A stretch of DNA of 64,000 bases from Citromicrobium bathyomarinum (GCF_021021475.1 NZ_JAINWL010000002.1:682001-746000), one strand, 5' to 3'; shown: positions 43,828-52,928, counted from the first letter of the stretch. Numbers and translations: made by a program. The notes: generated from the sequence alone by a model not told the origin.

Positions 43828-45140
43828 AGCTGCTGCATTGCCTCTGGAAGTCGCGAGGAGTTAATCCGCCACTGTGGGCGCGGTTTGGTCTTGCCATCAG
43901 CATATATCGTGTGTGCGGGATCGTAGAAAACTAGGCCCGAGGCGATCCCGCGCAGCAGTCTAAATACATCTGTCCCGGCACCAGTGACCCAAGTCGGACC
44001 ATAGGCGTATTCGTTTCCTCCGCGTTCGCCGATTCTGCATTTAGCTGGAATGTAGAGCGCGTTCGCGTGTTTCGCATTCCAGCAGTTGGCAAGCTTGTCG
44101 ATCGACCACCCTGCCGCGATTGTTCCATCGTCCGCATCGAACAGTTCGACGCCAATGCGGTTCTCGGCATCGAATGTGCCGGTGGTGGGATCGTACCCTG
44201 TTACGCGCATAGCGAGGCCCGTGCCCGTGCAGGTCTCGCCGGCGCGGTGCAGCCCGACAAACCGGTGCGTTCCATCGCCTTTCAGGCTTGGCCGGCCAAA
44301 TCGCTCCATAAACTCACGGAAGCTGTGCTCGCCTTCAAAGCCGTAGTCTGCAACTGGGGTCATCAAACTAATCCGGCTGCCCGAATATGATTTGATTTCA
44401 AAGCCGTGGGCATCGGGCTTCTTGTCCGCATTGGCGACCACACCGAGTAACGCCTCGAGCGTGTAACCGCCGCCCTGATTACCGGTGAAAGGCTTGACCC
44501 CGCTCGGTTTCATAATTCGTGACCAATGCCAGCCCTGCCTCACGATCGCTGAAATCTCACGGTGCAGAATGGTAGCCGGATCCTCGAAGCCAGTCTGGTC
44601 GACGAGCAGGATCTGCAGCACGCCGCTCGAGGATACGAAGGGAAGTTCGGGGAATGCGCGGACAAGCGAGTCCTCGCGCTCTGTCAAAATGAGACCCAGA
44701 ACCGTCCCGTCACGCCCTGTTCCCAAAACGAGGACACGCTGGCCGTATGCCCTCTGGTTTTCGCGGCGCAGCGCATCAGGAGGGTTGGTGCAGTCCCTCA
44801 GGAAGCCCGACATCCGGACCTCTGGGTACTGGAAATAGTCGATGATCTTTGTGTGCGGCGCCTTAAAACGCTCGCCCGACCTGCTCAGCCAAGCGAAATT
44901 CAGCTTCGCCTCGATGATCGGCTGTCCGGCTTTTGACCTGCGCTTCTGAGTGCTGGTACTGCCTTCGCGGAATGACAGTCTTGCGGGGAATAGGTTGATG
45001 AGACCTGGCAGCTGGCTGCCGAAATAGATCTGGTTCTTCTCGTTGTCCTGCTTCTCGCTCAGCTTCTTGATATAAGCTGTGCGTACTCCTTCGCGCTCGA
45101 GAAACGCACGCAATTGACTGATATCTATGAAACCGGCCAT
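43797..45140 (-). CDS. MvaI/BcnI-family type II restriction endonuclease
   Basis: 447 residues. The pattern AKLNFAWLSRSGERFKAPHTKI, a central GGGYTLEALLGVVANADKKPDAHGFEIKSYS with the D..E.K nuclease core, and a C-terminal LRGIASGLVFYDPAHTIY fits this family. MvaI cuts CCWGG and BcnI CCSGG; which applies here cannot be read from sequence alone. A long N-terminal region (about 200 residues) precedes the catalytic part. Convergent with vsr, giving a compact modification/repair/restriction cassette. Confidence 0.85.
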   Translation of the reverse strand: MAGFIDISQLRAFLEREGVRTAYIKKLSEKQDNEKNQIYFGSQLPGLINLFPARLSFREGSTSTQKRRSKAGQPIIEAKLNFAWLSRSGERFKAPHTKIIDYFQYPEVRMSGFLRDCTNPPDALRRENQRAYGQRVLVLGTGRDGTVLGLILTEREDSLVRAFPELPFVSSSGVLQILLVDQTGFEDPATILHREISAIVRQGWHWSRIMKPSGVKPFTGNQGGGYTLEALLGVVANADKKPDAHGFEIKSYSGSRISLMTPVADYGFEGEHSFREFMERFGRPSLKGDGTHRFVGLHRAGETCTGTGLAMRVTGYDPTTGTFDAENRIGVELFDADDGTIAAGWSIDKLANCWNAKHANALYIPAKCRIGERGGNEYAYGPTWVTGAGTDVFRLLRGIASGLVFYDPAHTIYADGKTKPRPQWRINSSRLPEAMQQLYASSQTATV

Positions 45141-45200
45141 TTTTTGCTGGTATCGCGTGATAAGCGGCAGGGATAGGGGGCTAATCTTGAGTGCAACACG

Positions 45201-45446
45201 ATGGCAGTCGGATTGTTGCTAGAAAAGGAGCTGGCGGCGCTTGCAGCGCTGGCCCAAGATCATGAACTTCCGCCATCCCTAATTCAGCCGGTCCCGGCGC
45301 GCGAGTTGCTACACTGCCTGCTTGTCGACGAGGTTGTCGATGCGATCGGCGCGCTAGATTTTGGTATGCCCCTAGGACGTCGAGTGACGAGGGTTCCGAA
45401 GGCTGGCTTCTTGAAGGTTGCCCCTAAAGCAGACAATCTTCCATAG
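45201..45446 (+). CDS. Short doubtful frame, possible gene remnant
   Basis: 81 codons, Leu/Ala-rich (LLLEKELAALAALAQDHEL), no clear ribosome site and no recognised domain. It sits in a 512-base gap (45141-45652) that otherwise holds only the divergent promoters of the restriction gene and the next gene. Listed so that the gap is accounted for. Confidence 0.25.
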   Translation: MAVGLLLEKELAALAALAQDHELPPSLIQPVPARELLHCLLVDEVVDAIGALDFGMPLGRRVTRVPKAGFLKVAPKADNLP

Positions 45447-45652
45447 ACCCAATATCGGTCACGGCCTTGTGTATGCTATGCGGCCATGATCGATGATTGA
45501 ATTTCCCTCAAGAACAAGGAAGCTGATTGGGCATAAATTCTGTTCGAGGAAGACAGTCGTAGCATTCCGATTTAGCTTCCACGAAACCGACCGCTTTGGC
45601 TATGCGGGAAAAAATTTCTAAAACCCTTCGTATATCAACGGAGGCAAGAGAA

Positions 45653-46498
45653 ATGGACGGAGTAGACAACGGTCTCGATTGCTCAGAAGAATCCGAGCAT
45701 CAGGCAAACGAGAAAGGTGGGGCCGAGGGTAAGCCCGAACCTCCCAAGAATGGTCAACGGTCACGCAAAGTCCTGTCCAAGGCCGAGCGCGAGCGTCGCC
45801 AAAAAGTGCGGCTCGCCAATCAGTTTCCAAACGGACCGGAAGCCAGGGAGTTGGCCAGCATGGAGAAACCCATGCCCGCCAGCCTGCGTGATAGGATCCG
45901 TCGTGGCGGCAAGTATGAACTCTGGTCGGAGGCGTTCAGCTGGTTGGCCGCCGACTTGCACCGCAAGGCCCGAAACGGCGCGCAGTTCTATCCCAAGCTC
46001 GTGGTCAAGAAATTGCGCGCTGCCTACCCTCTTCTCAACCTGCACGCCGACGAGGTCAGCTGGCTCGAAGGATGGATCAGCTACCTCGGACAGTTCAGGA
46101 CCAAATTGCGGTCCGGCGGGACCTATGGCCCCGGCACCGACTTTCTCGTGGCGCTGAATGCCGAGCTCGACGTCTTCGATCATATCGACAGCTTCGATAG
46201 CGTTTCAGATGACGGCGAGAACCATGAGGTCTCGTCCACCGAGTTTGCACAGCCGTCCATCAACGATCTGCCGACTAGCCCTCGCGAGATGCCCTTCACG
46301 TTCACCGAGCTAAGCTCTTCGACCGCGAAGACTTTCTGGCGCGCTTATTGGAAGTCCAATGATATCGAAGCCATCCGAGAGGCTGGTCATGTACTCGCCT
46401 CGGACCCATGGGCCAGAGGCGAAATGGAGAGGCTCGGCGAAGAGGCCGAGACCTTTTTCGTTCAGACGATGGCGAAGCTCGGGATCCCCATGTCATGA
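45653..46498 (+). CDS. Hypothetical protein of the mobilisable region
   Basis: 281 residues from ATG 45653, chosen for the GGAGG site at 45640-45644. The N-terminal 60 residues are charged and low-complexity; the rest is helical (LWSEAFSWLAADLHRKA, WLEGWISYLGQFRTKLRSGGTYGPGTDFL). No family is recognised. It lies just upstream of a candidate transfer origin and mobilisation genes, and proteins in that position are often element-specific regulators or transfer accessories. Confidence 0.7.
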   Translation: MDGVDNGLDCSEESEHQANEKGGAEGKPEPPKNGQRSRKVLSKAERERRQKVRLANQFPNGPEARELASMEKPMPASLRDRIRRGGKYELWSEAFSWLAADLHRKARNGAQFYPKLVVKKLRAAYPLLNLHADEVSWLEGWISYLGQFRTKLRSGGTYGPGTDFLVALNAELDVFDHIDSFDSVSDDGENHEVSSTEFAQPSINDLPTSPREMPFTFTELSSSTAKTFWRAYWKSNDIEAIREAGHVLASDPWARGEMERLGEEAETFFVQTMAKLGIPMS

Positions 46499-46537
46499 GA
46501 AGCTCTGGCGAAAGGGGTATAGCCGTTAAGCAGGATG

Positions 46538-46617
46538 GGGGCGGAATGTCCGCCCCTGCCAACATCGTGTCGCTGCGCTTCGTGACGTTGGGTTTTTGGG
46601 CCGTCGCACGTCGTGCG
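46538..46617. other. Candidate origin of transfer (oriT) hairpins
   Basis: Two perfect inverted repeats in the gap before the mobilisation genes: GGGGCGGA-ATG-TCCGCCCC (46538-46556) and CGCACG-T-CGTGCG (46605-46617). Position directly upstream of an accessory mobilisation gene and relaxase is where oriT is usually found. The first hairpin could instead be a terminator, though no T-run follows. Confidence 0.45.
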
Positions 46618-46637
46618 CCGAACAGGGACCGTGCGCG

Positions 46638-47123
46638 ATGAAAGAGCCTAAAACCGGCGGTAGCGGTCAGAAATTCGCGACTACGGTCTATTGGGAAAGC
46701 GAGGAGCAGAGGCAGCGGGTAGAGAACGCCGCGCGCGGGAATGTATCTCAATATGTGCGCGAACGTGTGCTGTTCGACGAGGGGTATGCAGATCCGCGCC
46801 ATGATGTCGCGGCGCGGCTTATGCGGCTGGCCGACGAATTGTCCGGCGAACTGCATGCCGCAGGAGATCTCGTGCGGGCGCTCACGGCTTTGCGACAGGA
46901 TCGTCATGCATTGCCGGCGCATGCACACAACCCTGCCATCGAGAGGGTCGAGCGTGAGGTAGAAGCGCTCATCTCGCGGCTACTGGAAAGCCACCAGCAC
47001 CGCGTCGACCTGTCGCAGGAGCTGATCGCAGCGATCGCCAGCTACAGCGAGGCCTGCGCGGACTGGGAGGTCCGGCAGAACCGTGCCGCCACCCGCCAGA
47101 AGCGCGGGAGGGCAAGCGGGTGA
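46638..47123 (+). CDS. Plasmid mobilisation accessory protein (MobC-like)
   Basis: 161 residues from ATG 46638 (MKEPKTGGSG). The N-terminal part TTVYWESEEQRQRVENAARGNVSQYVRERVLF resembles ribbon-helix-helix relaxosome proteins; the C-terminal half is helical and probably coiled-coil. It overlaps the relaxase start by four bases. Expected role: binding oriT and helping the relaxase nick it. Identification rests on fold pattern and neighbour. Confidence 0.75.
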   Translation: MKEPKTGGSGQKFATTVYWESEEQRQRVENAARGNVSQYVRERVLFDEGYADPRHDVAARLMRLADELSGELHAAGDLVRALTALRQDRHALPAHAHNPAIERVEREVEALISRLLESHQHRVDLSQELIAAIASYSEACADWEVRQNRAATRQKRGRASG

Positions 47124-49852
47124 TCATCAAGATCTGGCGCTATGCCATCGCGCAGGACGGCAAGGGGAGCCGCCCACGCACGTCCCAGAAGAGCGCGTTC
47201 GATATAGTCTATGGTTGCGGCAGCTATATCAACGGGCTCGAGATCAAGCGCGTGCATAGGGATGCCTACGAGGAGGCTATGATCGAGTCCGACTTCGTGT
47301 CCGATGCGACGCGGGCGGCCTCCTATATCGTGCGTGAAGACGACCACGATGTGATCGGTTCCGCGAGCCATGGGCTTGGCGATGGAGATACGCTGGCAAA
47401 GATCCAGCGGCTGGCGGTCGCCGCAGCTGCAGCCGGCCTCGATCATTTTTACCACTATACTTGGTCGCACCGGAACGGCGAGGTCTTCGAGCCGCACAGG
47501 CTCGCCCGGCAGAACCGAACGATCCGTCATGTGCTCGAGGTATCGGGCTGCCCTTCTCTGGAAGCCTATCACCGCGAGAAGCGTGGCGCCCAACAGAACG
47601 AGACCCAAGTCCATGGTCATGGCAACCTGCTGTCGGTCGATGCCAAGGGCAAAGGCCAGCCGCTTGCCGATGGCTGGTTCAAGGAAGCTGCACAGGTGGC
47701 GATCGCTGTGGTGGAGCGCGATGACGAGCTGCGCCCGGAGCCGCTGCGACGCTATATCGCCACCGAGGAAGGCGTATTCGCATTTCTGACCGGAACGCAG
47801 GTTGCTGATCGCACGGGTAGCATCCTCCGCTCCAAGGACAAAAGCCGCGTGGATCGCAAAGGCAATCCGAGGCCCGATGGCGGGCTGATGAAACGTGTGC
47901 GCAAAGAGCACGACGCGATACTTGCATCGAACGAAGCCCCGCAAGGGATCGAGCCCGGCACACCCTGGTCGCTTCAGCGCTATGTTCAGGTCGTGGTGGC
48001 ACCGCGGATCAAACAATCGGACGACTGGCAGGAAACCCATCGCTCGCTTGCGCCCCTTGGCATCCGCTATGTGAAGGTGGGCAATACGGGCCGCTTGGAG
48101 GCGATCGGTCCGGACTTACAGCCGACCGGCGAATGGGTGGGCGCAGGCGATGCCTATGCGAATGCCGCGCTCGGCAAGCTTGCAAATCGCTTCAAGGCCA
48201 AATTCGAAGCGCCGAAGGAGAAGCTCGATTTTCGCCCCCTGACAATGCCGGTGTTTAACCGTCCACCGGAGGAGACTGCAGCCGCAAAGATCGACCGTGA
48301 TGCACGCGCTAAACAGGAAGCCGCGGATCTCAAGCCTGAGATCGCGAGGATCGAGGACCTCCTATCGAAGGACGACAAGCGGAGGCGCCAGAGGATCAAG
48401 GATGCCAAGCTCGGCCACAGGCACAATGCGGCGGTCACCGAGCAGGCATTGCGAAGGCGTTCGGAAGAAGCCATGGTCCGCGAGTTCGCGATTGCCAAGG
48501 GAGCAAAGCGGGCGAGGAAGCGGTCCGACAAAGCGGAGGCAAGGAGCAAGAAGGTCAGGGGCTGGCAAGCTGTGCGCCTTATCATCTGGGGCCACCTTCG
48601 GCTTGGCAAGGACCGGAATAAGGCACCACGCGATCTGGAGAAGCGTTACGAAATCAGGCGCGTCGACAATGAAGTCCAGTACTGGCTCCGGAGAACCTCG
48701 GGCGAACTGACCATCGCGTTCGTCGAGACCGACAATCTCGTTACAGTTAGGCAGACAAGCCGGCGGGCGAATATCGACGCGCTCCGGATCGCACAGGACA
48801 AATACACACGGGTGCGCATTGCCGGCACGCAGCGCGCCATCCTCGACACAATCAGGATAGCAGCAGAGCTCGGCATCGTTTTGGAAGACGACCAGGCTGA
48901 CAAGGGCAAGGCACATCTCGATGCGATCGCAAGTGGGTCGACTGTCTCCATCCACGATACCTCACTGCGTTTTCATGCGACACAAGATGACCGGCGCCGG
49001 TCTAGACAGGCTGCCAGGCAGTATCGCGAAAAGGGTGTCGATCTGCAAACGGGGCTCGCACGCCCTGCGCTTGGCATCGGCCTGGAGGATTTGGTCGCGG
49101 GATATCTGCAGCGCGACCCGACGCGTTCGATCGTAAAAGGCGACGATCCGATATTGCTCGAGGCGCGGCGCAAGCTCGACGAGGACATCGATCACGATAA
49201 GCTCTTCCTCGCTTCATCACGATACCATCGCGAGTTTGTCGGTCAGGAATTTCGTTTCCTCGATGACACAAATTTGGTCCGGGCGTTCGGTTCCGCTCCA
49301 GAAGTCCTGGTCGATCGGGAGGTCCAGAACAGGCTGAGAGCGATTGAGGCGATCCAGCTCGACAAACGCCGGATGATTGCTGCCGCACTCGCTTGCGGGC
49401 GTGCAACAATCGTCGATGGCGAACTTGACATGGAAGACCGACAGTATCCATGGGCCAGGGATTTCTGGAGAGCTCAGCGCAGCGATCCTACCTTTCATCG
49501 GTTGATCCACGTAGCCTACGTCAGACCCGATCGCTTCATATATGATCCCGGGCTGCAGCCTGGTGAGGCAACACGAAAACGCGCGATGCTTGAAGGCGAC
49601 CATCTCCTCGTCAAAAGCATCGAACGCGAGCTGACCCGTCAAAGACAGGGAACGTTCGGACCCACGCCCGAAAAGAAACATGAGGGCCCGTCAGGTTTGC
49701 CAGAGCCGACTTCGCCCGGCAAAGGTCAAATGTTGGATAGCGAACGTCCGTCTTCGCATCAGGAACGCGGAGCCGTACCGGACAAGACTGGCGCAGAGCG
49801 AAGTCGCAGCCCATATCCAGTGGACCACGGCGGACAAGGCGTGGAGAGATGA
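47120..49852 (+). CDS. Relaxase / mobilisation nuclease
   Basis: 910 residues. The N-terminal 200 residues have relaxase-type features: FYHYTWSHRNGEVFEPHR followed by QVHGHGNLLSVDA, giving the metal-binding His pair, and early Tyr residues suited to DNA nicking. A very basic region at about 430-490 and a C-terminal domain (about 500-860) that repeats 'LPD7-like' helical segments follow; the last 60 residues are disordered and Pro/Gly-rich. It is coupled to the MobC-like gene. It would nick oriT and lead DNA transfer using a helper conjugation system, since no mating-pair genes are visible. Confidence 0.78.
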   Translation: MIIKIWRYAIAQDGKGSRPRTSQKSAFDIVYGCGSYINGLEIKRVHRDAYEEAMIESDFVSDATRAASYIVREDDHDVIGSASHGLGDGDTLAKIQRLAVAAAAAGLDHFYHYTWSHRNGEVFEPHRLARQNRTIRHVLEVSGCPSLEAYHREKRGAQQNETQVHGHGNLLSVDAKGKGQPLADGWFKEAAQVAIAVVERDDELRPEPLRRYIATEEGVFAFLTGTQVADRTGSILRSKDKSRVDRKGNPRPDGGLMKRVRKEHDAILASNEAPQGIEPGTPWSLQRYVQVVVAPRIKQSDDWQETHRSLAPLGIRYVKVGNTGRLEAIGPDLQPTGEWVGAGDAYANAALGKLANRFKAKFEAPKEKLDFRPLTMPVFNRPPEETAAAKIDRDARAKQEAADLKPEIARIEDLLSKDDKRRRQRIKDAKLGHRHNAAVTEQALRRRSEEAMVREFAIAKGAKRARKRSDKAEARSKKVRGWQAVRLIIWGHLRLGKDRNKAPRDLEKRYEIRRVDNEVQYWLRRTSGELTIAFVETDNLVTVRQTSRRANIDALRIAQDKYTRVRIAGTQRAILDTIRIAAELGIVLEDDQADKGKAHLDAIASGSTVSIHDTSLRFHATQDDRRRSRQAARQYREKGVDLQTGLARPALGIGLEDLVAGYLQRDPTRSIVKGDDPILLEARRKLDEDIDHDKLFLASSRYHREFVGQEFRFLDDTNLVRAFGSAPEVLVDREVQNRLRAIEAIQLDKRRMIAAALACGRATIVDGELDMEDRQYPWARDFWRAQRSDPTFHRLIHVAYVRPDRFIYDPGLQPGEATRKRAMLEGDHLLVKSIERELTRQRQGTFGPTPEKKHEGPSGLPEPTSPGKGQMLDSERPSSHQERGAVPDKTGAERSRSPYPVDHGGQGVER

Positions 49853-50167
49853 GCCATCTCATACTGCTGATCCTTGGCATAGAGCGCGTGATCTCCAAAC
49901 CCGATACCCGCCATGCAGCGGATGCGGCATCTCGCCACGTGCAGTATCGCTCGAGGTTCGATGCGCGACGATGGCCGACAACGAGCAGCAGACCTCCCAT
50001 TCGCTGGATTCGCTCCATGACGAAGGCAGAACCGAGCGACCCGCATCCTTTCGAAGCGTGATTGTTTGCCGGCCGCCAAAGAGGCGGTCGGCTCCACGAA
50101 AGCTATCGCCAGCGAATGCAGCGAGTTTCGCTCTATTCGCTGACCAGCGAATGAAAGGAATTGTCAC
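49853..50167. other. Intergenic region after the relaxase gene
   Basis: 315 bases. A 70-codon frame starting at 49849 overlaps the relaxase stop but has an Arg/Ser-rich shadow-like composition and no conserved feature. The promoter of the KfrA-like gene is expected near 50080-50155; GAAAGGAATTGTCAC (50154-50168) includes its ribosome site. Confidence 0.4.
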
Positions 50168-50827
50168 ATGAAAACAAGCGATGAATGGAATACGCAGGCA
50201 GCCGTCGACCGGGTGGCGGACCAGCTGCTGAAGGAGGCAGGCGGCGACCTAGCACTCGTCAATGGAAATCGTATCGCCACGAACCTTGGTATGGCTCGCG
50301 CCAACCAGTCAATCTACACCAAGCTCGACGACTGGAAGAACCGCAAGCGCGAAGAAGGCCGGCAACATATGGGCGACGCGCCGGCGGACCTTAGGAACGC
50401 TGTGGCAGAACGCCTGAAGGTGGTCGGCGATGATGTACTCGATCTCGTCACGGGTCTTGCCGGCATGGCCGTGGCTCAGGACCGGGCGAAAGCGGCCAAG
50501 ACTGAAGCGCTCTTGCGTGATCGGATTTCCAAGCTGGAAGCCGAGATCGCCGAGATGAAGGAAGCCGTGGAGATTGGCGAACTCAAGCATGCCGCCACTA
50601 TTGATGAACTCGATCAGGAGCGAGCGCAGGCTGCTGCCTCAGCGTTGCGGGCCGAGCGGGCCGAGGCGAAGCTGGAAGAACTGCGCTGCCAGTATGACAG
50701 ACTGCTGGCCTCCCTGAGGCTTGCGCAAGCAGGCGGCAGGCCCCTGCCGATTGAGGCGGACCGCAAGCGAGCTTGTGAAATCCCTGCACCTGCGGTCGAT
50801 ATGTCAAGATATGACTACCAGGACTGA
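50168..50827 (+). CDS. KfrA-like DNA-binding coiled-coil protein
   Basis: 219 residues. The N-terminal helix-turn-helix-like domain (about 8-60: AAVDRVADQLLKEAGGDLALVNGN, LDDWKNRKR) matches the KfrA N-terminal domain of plasmid maintenance proteins, and residues 95-200 form an alanine-rich coiled coil. KfrA proteins bind their own promoter and help plasmid segregation. This suggests the region derives from a plasmid or integrative mobilisable element. A strong terminator follows the gene. Confidence 0.82.
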   Translation: MKTSDEWNTQAAVDRVADQLLKEAGGDLALVNGNRIATNLGMARANQSIYTKLDDWKNRKREEGRQHMGDAPADLRNAVAERLKVVGDDVLDLVTGLAGMAVAQDRAKAAKTEALLRDRISKLEAEIAEMKEAVEIGELKHAATIDELDQERAQAAASALRAERAEAKLEELRCQYDRLLASLRLAQAGGRPLPIEADRKRACEIPAPAVDMSRYDYQD

Positions 50828-50849
50828 CATGGCGGTCCGAAAGGATTTC

Positions 50850-50877
50850 GGGGCGGCCGGAAGGCCGCCCCTTTTTT
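50850..50877 (+). terminator. Rho-independent terminator after the KfrA-like gene
   Basis: Perfect 9-bp stem GGGGCGGCC (50850-50858) with GGCCGCCCC (50863-50871), GGAA loop, followed by six T. Confidence 0.96.
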
Positions 50878-51047
50878 ATGACCGCACCGGGAAAAGAGCC
50901 CCCAGCCGTGCTCGCCAAGGCTGTCAGGGGAAGGTTGAAATACTGAAGGGAAGAGCTGCCGGATTGGAACCGGCAGGTGGAAAGGAAAAGGTTGCGAAGA
51001 GCGCAGCCTGCGCCTCGCCGGTTTCACGAATACGGAGAAACCGAGTT

Positions 51048-51938
51048 ATGAAATCCCGTTATCACAGCTGCCGCCTTGAGCGCGCCGCACGACTGCTCGA
51101 CAGTCACGCCGACTATCAGGTTATAAGGCGCGTTCCTGCGCCGTTTCCGCACATGGAAGGAAACCGACCGCCCGACGATACCGTGTGCGTGGCGCTCGTC
51201 GATGTCGAGACGACCTCGCTCGATCCTGCAAGCGGCGAAATCATCGAACTGGCCATCGAGCTCGTCTTTGTCTCGCAAGAGGGCGAAGTCGAAGCGCAGC
51301 TCGGGCCATGGTCCTGGCTAAATGATCCGGGAGAACCCCTGACACCGGAGATCTGCTCGATCACCGGCTTGTGCGATGACGACCTGCTCGGTCAGGCGAT
51401 CGACGACCGAAAGGTGCGCGCGCTCATCGGAAGGGCGGACTGGCTGTGCGCGCACAATGCGCGCTTCGACGTTCAGTGGATCGACCGGCGCTATCCCGAA
51501 TTTGCCGACAGCAAGTGGGCTTGCAGCTGCTCGGAAATTGCCTGGGCGGACCTTGGCTTCGAAGGCCGCAGCCAATCCTTCCTGCTCGCCCAACATGGCC
51601 TGTTCGGAAGAGCCCACCGGGCCGGCGATGACGTTTGGAGCTTGCTCCAGCTATTGCAGCAGCGTCGACCGGATCCGCACAGCGGACAGGTGCGTTCGCA
51701 TTTTGCTCGGCTGATCGAGCGCGCCGCGCAGCCAAGCGTAAAGCTCTCAGCAAATGGTGCGCCCTATGCCGCCAAGGACGAGCTCAAAGCCCGCGGCTAC
51801 AGATGGAACGCGCGCGAGCGGGTATGGAGCAAACTCTTCGACCTCTCCGATGTCGCACAAGAGAAAGCCTGGTTCTGGGAAAAGGCCCTGCCGCAGCCGA
51901 CCTCGCAGACGGTTACGGCAGTCGAGCGTCATCGCTGA
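51048..51938 (+). CDS. DnaQ-like 3'-5' exonuclease
   Basis: 296 residues from ATG 51048, with GGAG at 51034-51037. DEDDh exonuclease motifs: VALVDVETTSLDP (Asp52, Glu54), WLCAHNARFDVQW, and HRAGDDVW with the catalytic His and Asp. The C-terminal 70 residues (AAKDELKARGYRWNARERVWSK) resemble a small domain found next to exonuclease modules in element-borne proteins. It probably acts in DNA processing for the element. The 220-base gap upstream holds a terminator and a GC-rich leader. Confidence 0.88.
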   Translation: MKSRYHSCRLERAARLLDSHADYQVIRRVPAPFPHMEGNRPPDDTVCVALVDVETTSLDPASGEIIELAIELVFVSQEGEVEAQLGPWSWLNDPGEPLTPEICSITGLCDDDLLGQAIDDRKVRALIGRADWLCAHNARFDVQWIDRRYPEFADSKWACSCSEIAWADLGFEGRSQSFLLAQHGLFGRAHRAGDDVWSLLQLLQQRRPDPHSGQVRSHFARLIERAAQPSVKLSANGAPYAAKDELKARGYRWNARERVWSKLFDLSDVAQEKAWFWEKALPQPTSQTVTAVERHR

Positions 51939-51966
51939 CTCCAAACTTCAACAACAATCCAATTTT

Positions 51967-51998
51967 GCGAAAGGCCCGCCAGCGTGCGGGCCTTTCGC
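51967..51998. terminator. Perfect 13-bp hairpin between exonuclease genes
   Basis: GCGAAAGGCCCGC (51967-51979) pairs fully with 51986-51998 across a 6-base loop. There is no T-run on either strand, though the sequence upstream has TTTT; it may be a bidirectional or Rho-assisted terminator. Confidence 0.55.
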
Positions 51999-52025
51999 GT
52001 TCTCCCCTCGAAAGGTATTTTCGCA

Positions 52026-52928
52026 ATGAGCCCTTCCACCCAGACCTGCCTTGGCCAATGGGCTGAGGATGCTCGCTTGTTCGCATCGCGTCCGGGCGAG
52101 GATAACGATACTGCACTGACACTTATCGTTGTCGACTTCGAATACAGATATGATCGCGACCGGCACACCGGCTACAAGATTGCCGAAGGCAAGGCGGCCG
52201 AGCCGAAAATTCGCTGGTGCTTTCACCGCGTCGCCGCGGTTAGCTGGATAGTTCTGCGGTTCGTTCCCGGCAAGACTGTGCCGGAGATCGAAGAGCCGGT
52301 CGTATTGACGGCAGAGACCAGAAGCGAGAAGCAAATGGTCGAAGCATTCTTCGATGCGTGCCGGGCGCAGCCCGAGGGGCTCGTCACCAGCTGGGGCGGC
52401 GAAGCCAAGGACTTTGCCGCTCTGCGAGCGGCAGCCATGATGCATTCGCTCGTCGTGCCCGTACAATTGGTGGACCTTCACCCCCACAGCCGCCAGCGCA
52501 TCGATCTATGCCAGACGAGTTCGGCGGCCGCTCCAAGCGTGCACCTGCCCGAGTTTGCAGCCGCTCTGGCTATCCCGAACAAGCCCAGCCCTTCCGAAGA
52601 CATCGGACCGATGGTCGAGAACGAAGAATGGGAGAAGGTGAGCGAGCAGGTCCTCGCCGACGTCGTCACCACCACGGTCATTGCACTTTTGCAACTGTCC
52701 AGCCTGGGGCAGGTCACGATCAACCGCGCGATGACCGTGCAGGCACTTTCGGAGCGTTTGCAACGAAGCGTTCCGCAGTCGCAATTCTGCACAAGGACAT
52801 TCGCACCCTGGGCTCGTGCCCGGCACGCGGAGGCAGGATTGCGGGGGGCGATCTACCGCGCGCCGCTTGCCACCGGCTTCGTCTCTTCGAAACGGCTGCG
52901 CACGAAAGTCGAAGGAGAACCCGCATGA
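52026..52928 (+). CDS. Predicted PolB-type 3'-5' exonuclease-fold protein
   Basis: 300 residues from ATG 52026. LIVVDFEYRYD supplies the first Asp/Glu pair of an exonuclease-like fold, EGLVTSWGGEAKDFAALRAAA a plausible second motif (with Gly where Asn is common), and PVQLVDLHPHSRQRIDL a third region with Asp. This resembles predicted exonucleases related to the proofreading domain of DNA polymerase B. Catalytic competence is uncertain. It follows the DnaQ-like gene and the 13-bp hairpin. Confidence 0.65.
   Translation: MSPSTQTCLGQWAEDARLFASRPGEDNDTALTLIVVDFEYRYDRDRHTGYKIAEGKAAEPKIRWCFHRVAAVSWIVLRFVPGKTVPEIEEPVVLTAETRSEKQMVEAFFDACRAQPEGLVTSWGGEAKDFAALRAAAMMHSLVVPVQLVDLHPHSRQRIDLCQTSSAAAPSVHLPEFAAALAIPNKPSPSEDIGPMVENEEWEKVSEQVLADVVTTTVIALLQLSSLGQVTINRAMTVQALSERLQRSVPQSQFCTRTFAPWARARHAEAGLRGAIYRAPLATGFVSSKRLRTKVEGEPA

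Noticed and set aside
46538-46556. Rho-independent terminator after the gene at 45653
   Set aside because: The stem is perfect but lacks a T-run, so I kept it as part of a candidate oriT rather than calling a terminator.
49849-50061. 70-codon frame overlapping the relaxase stop
   Set aside because: The ATGA overlap is tempting, but the composition is Arg/Ser/Pro-rich and nothing conserved is visible.
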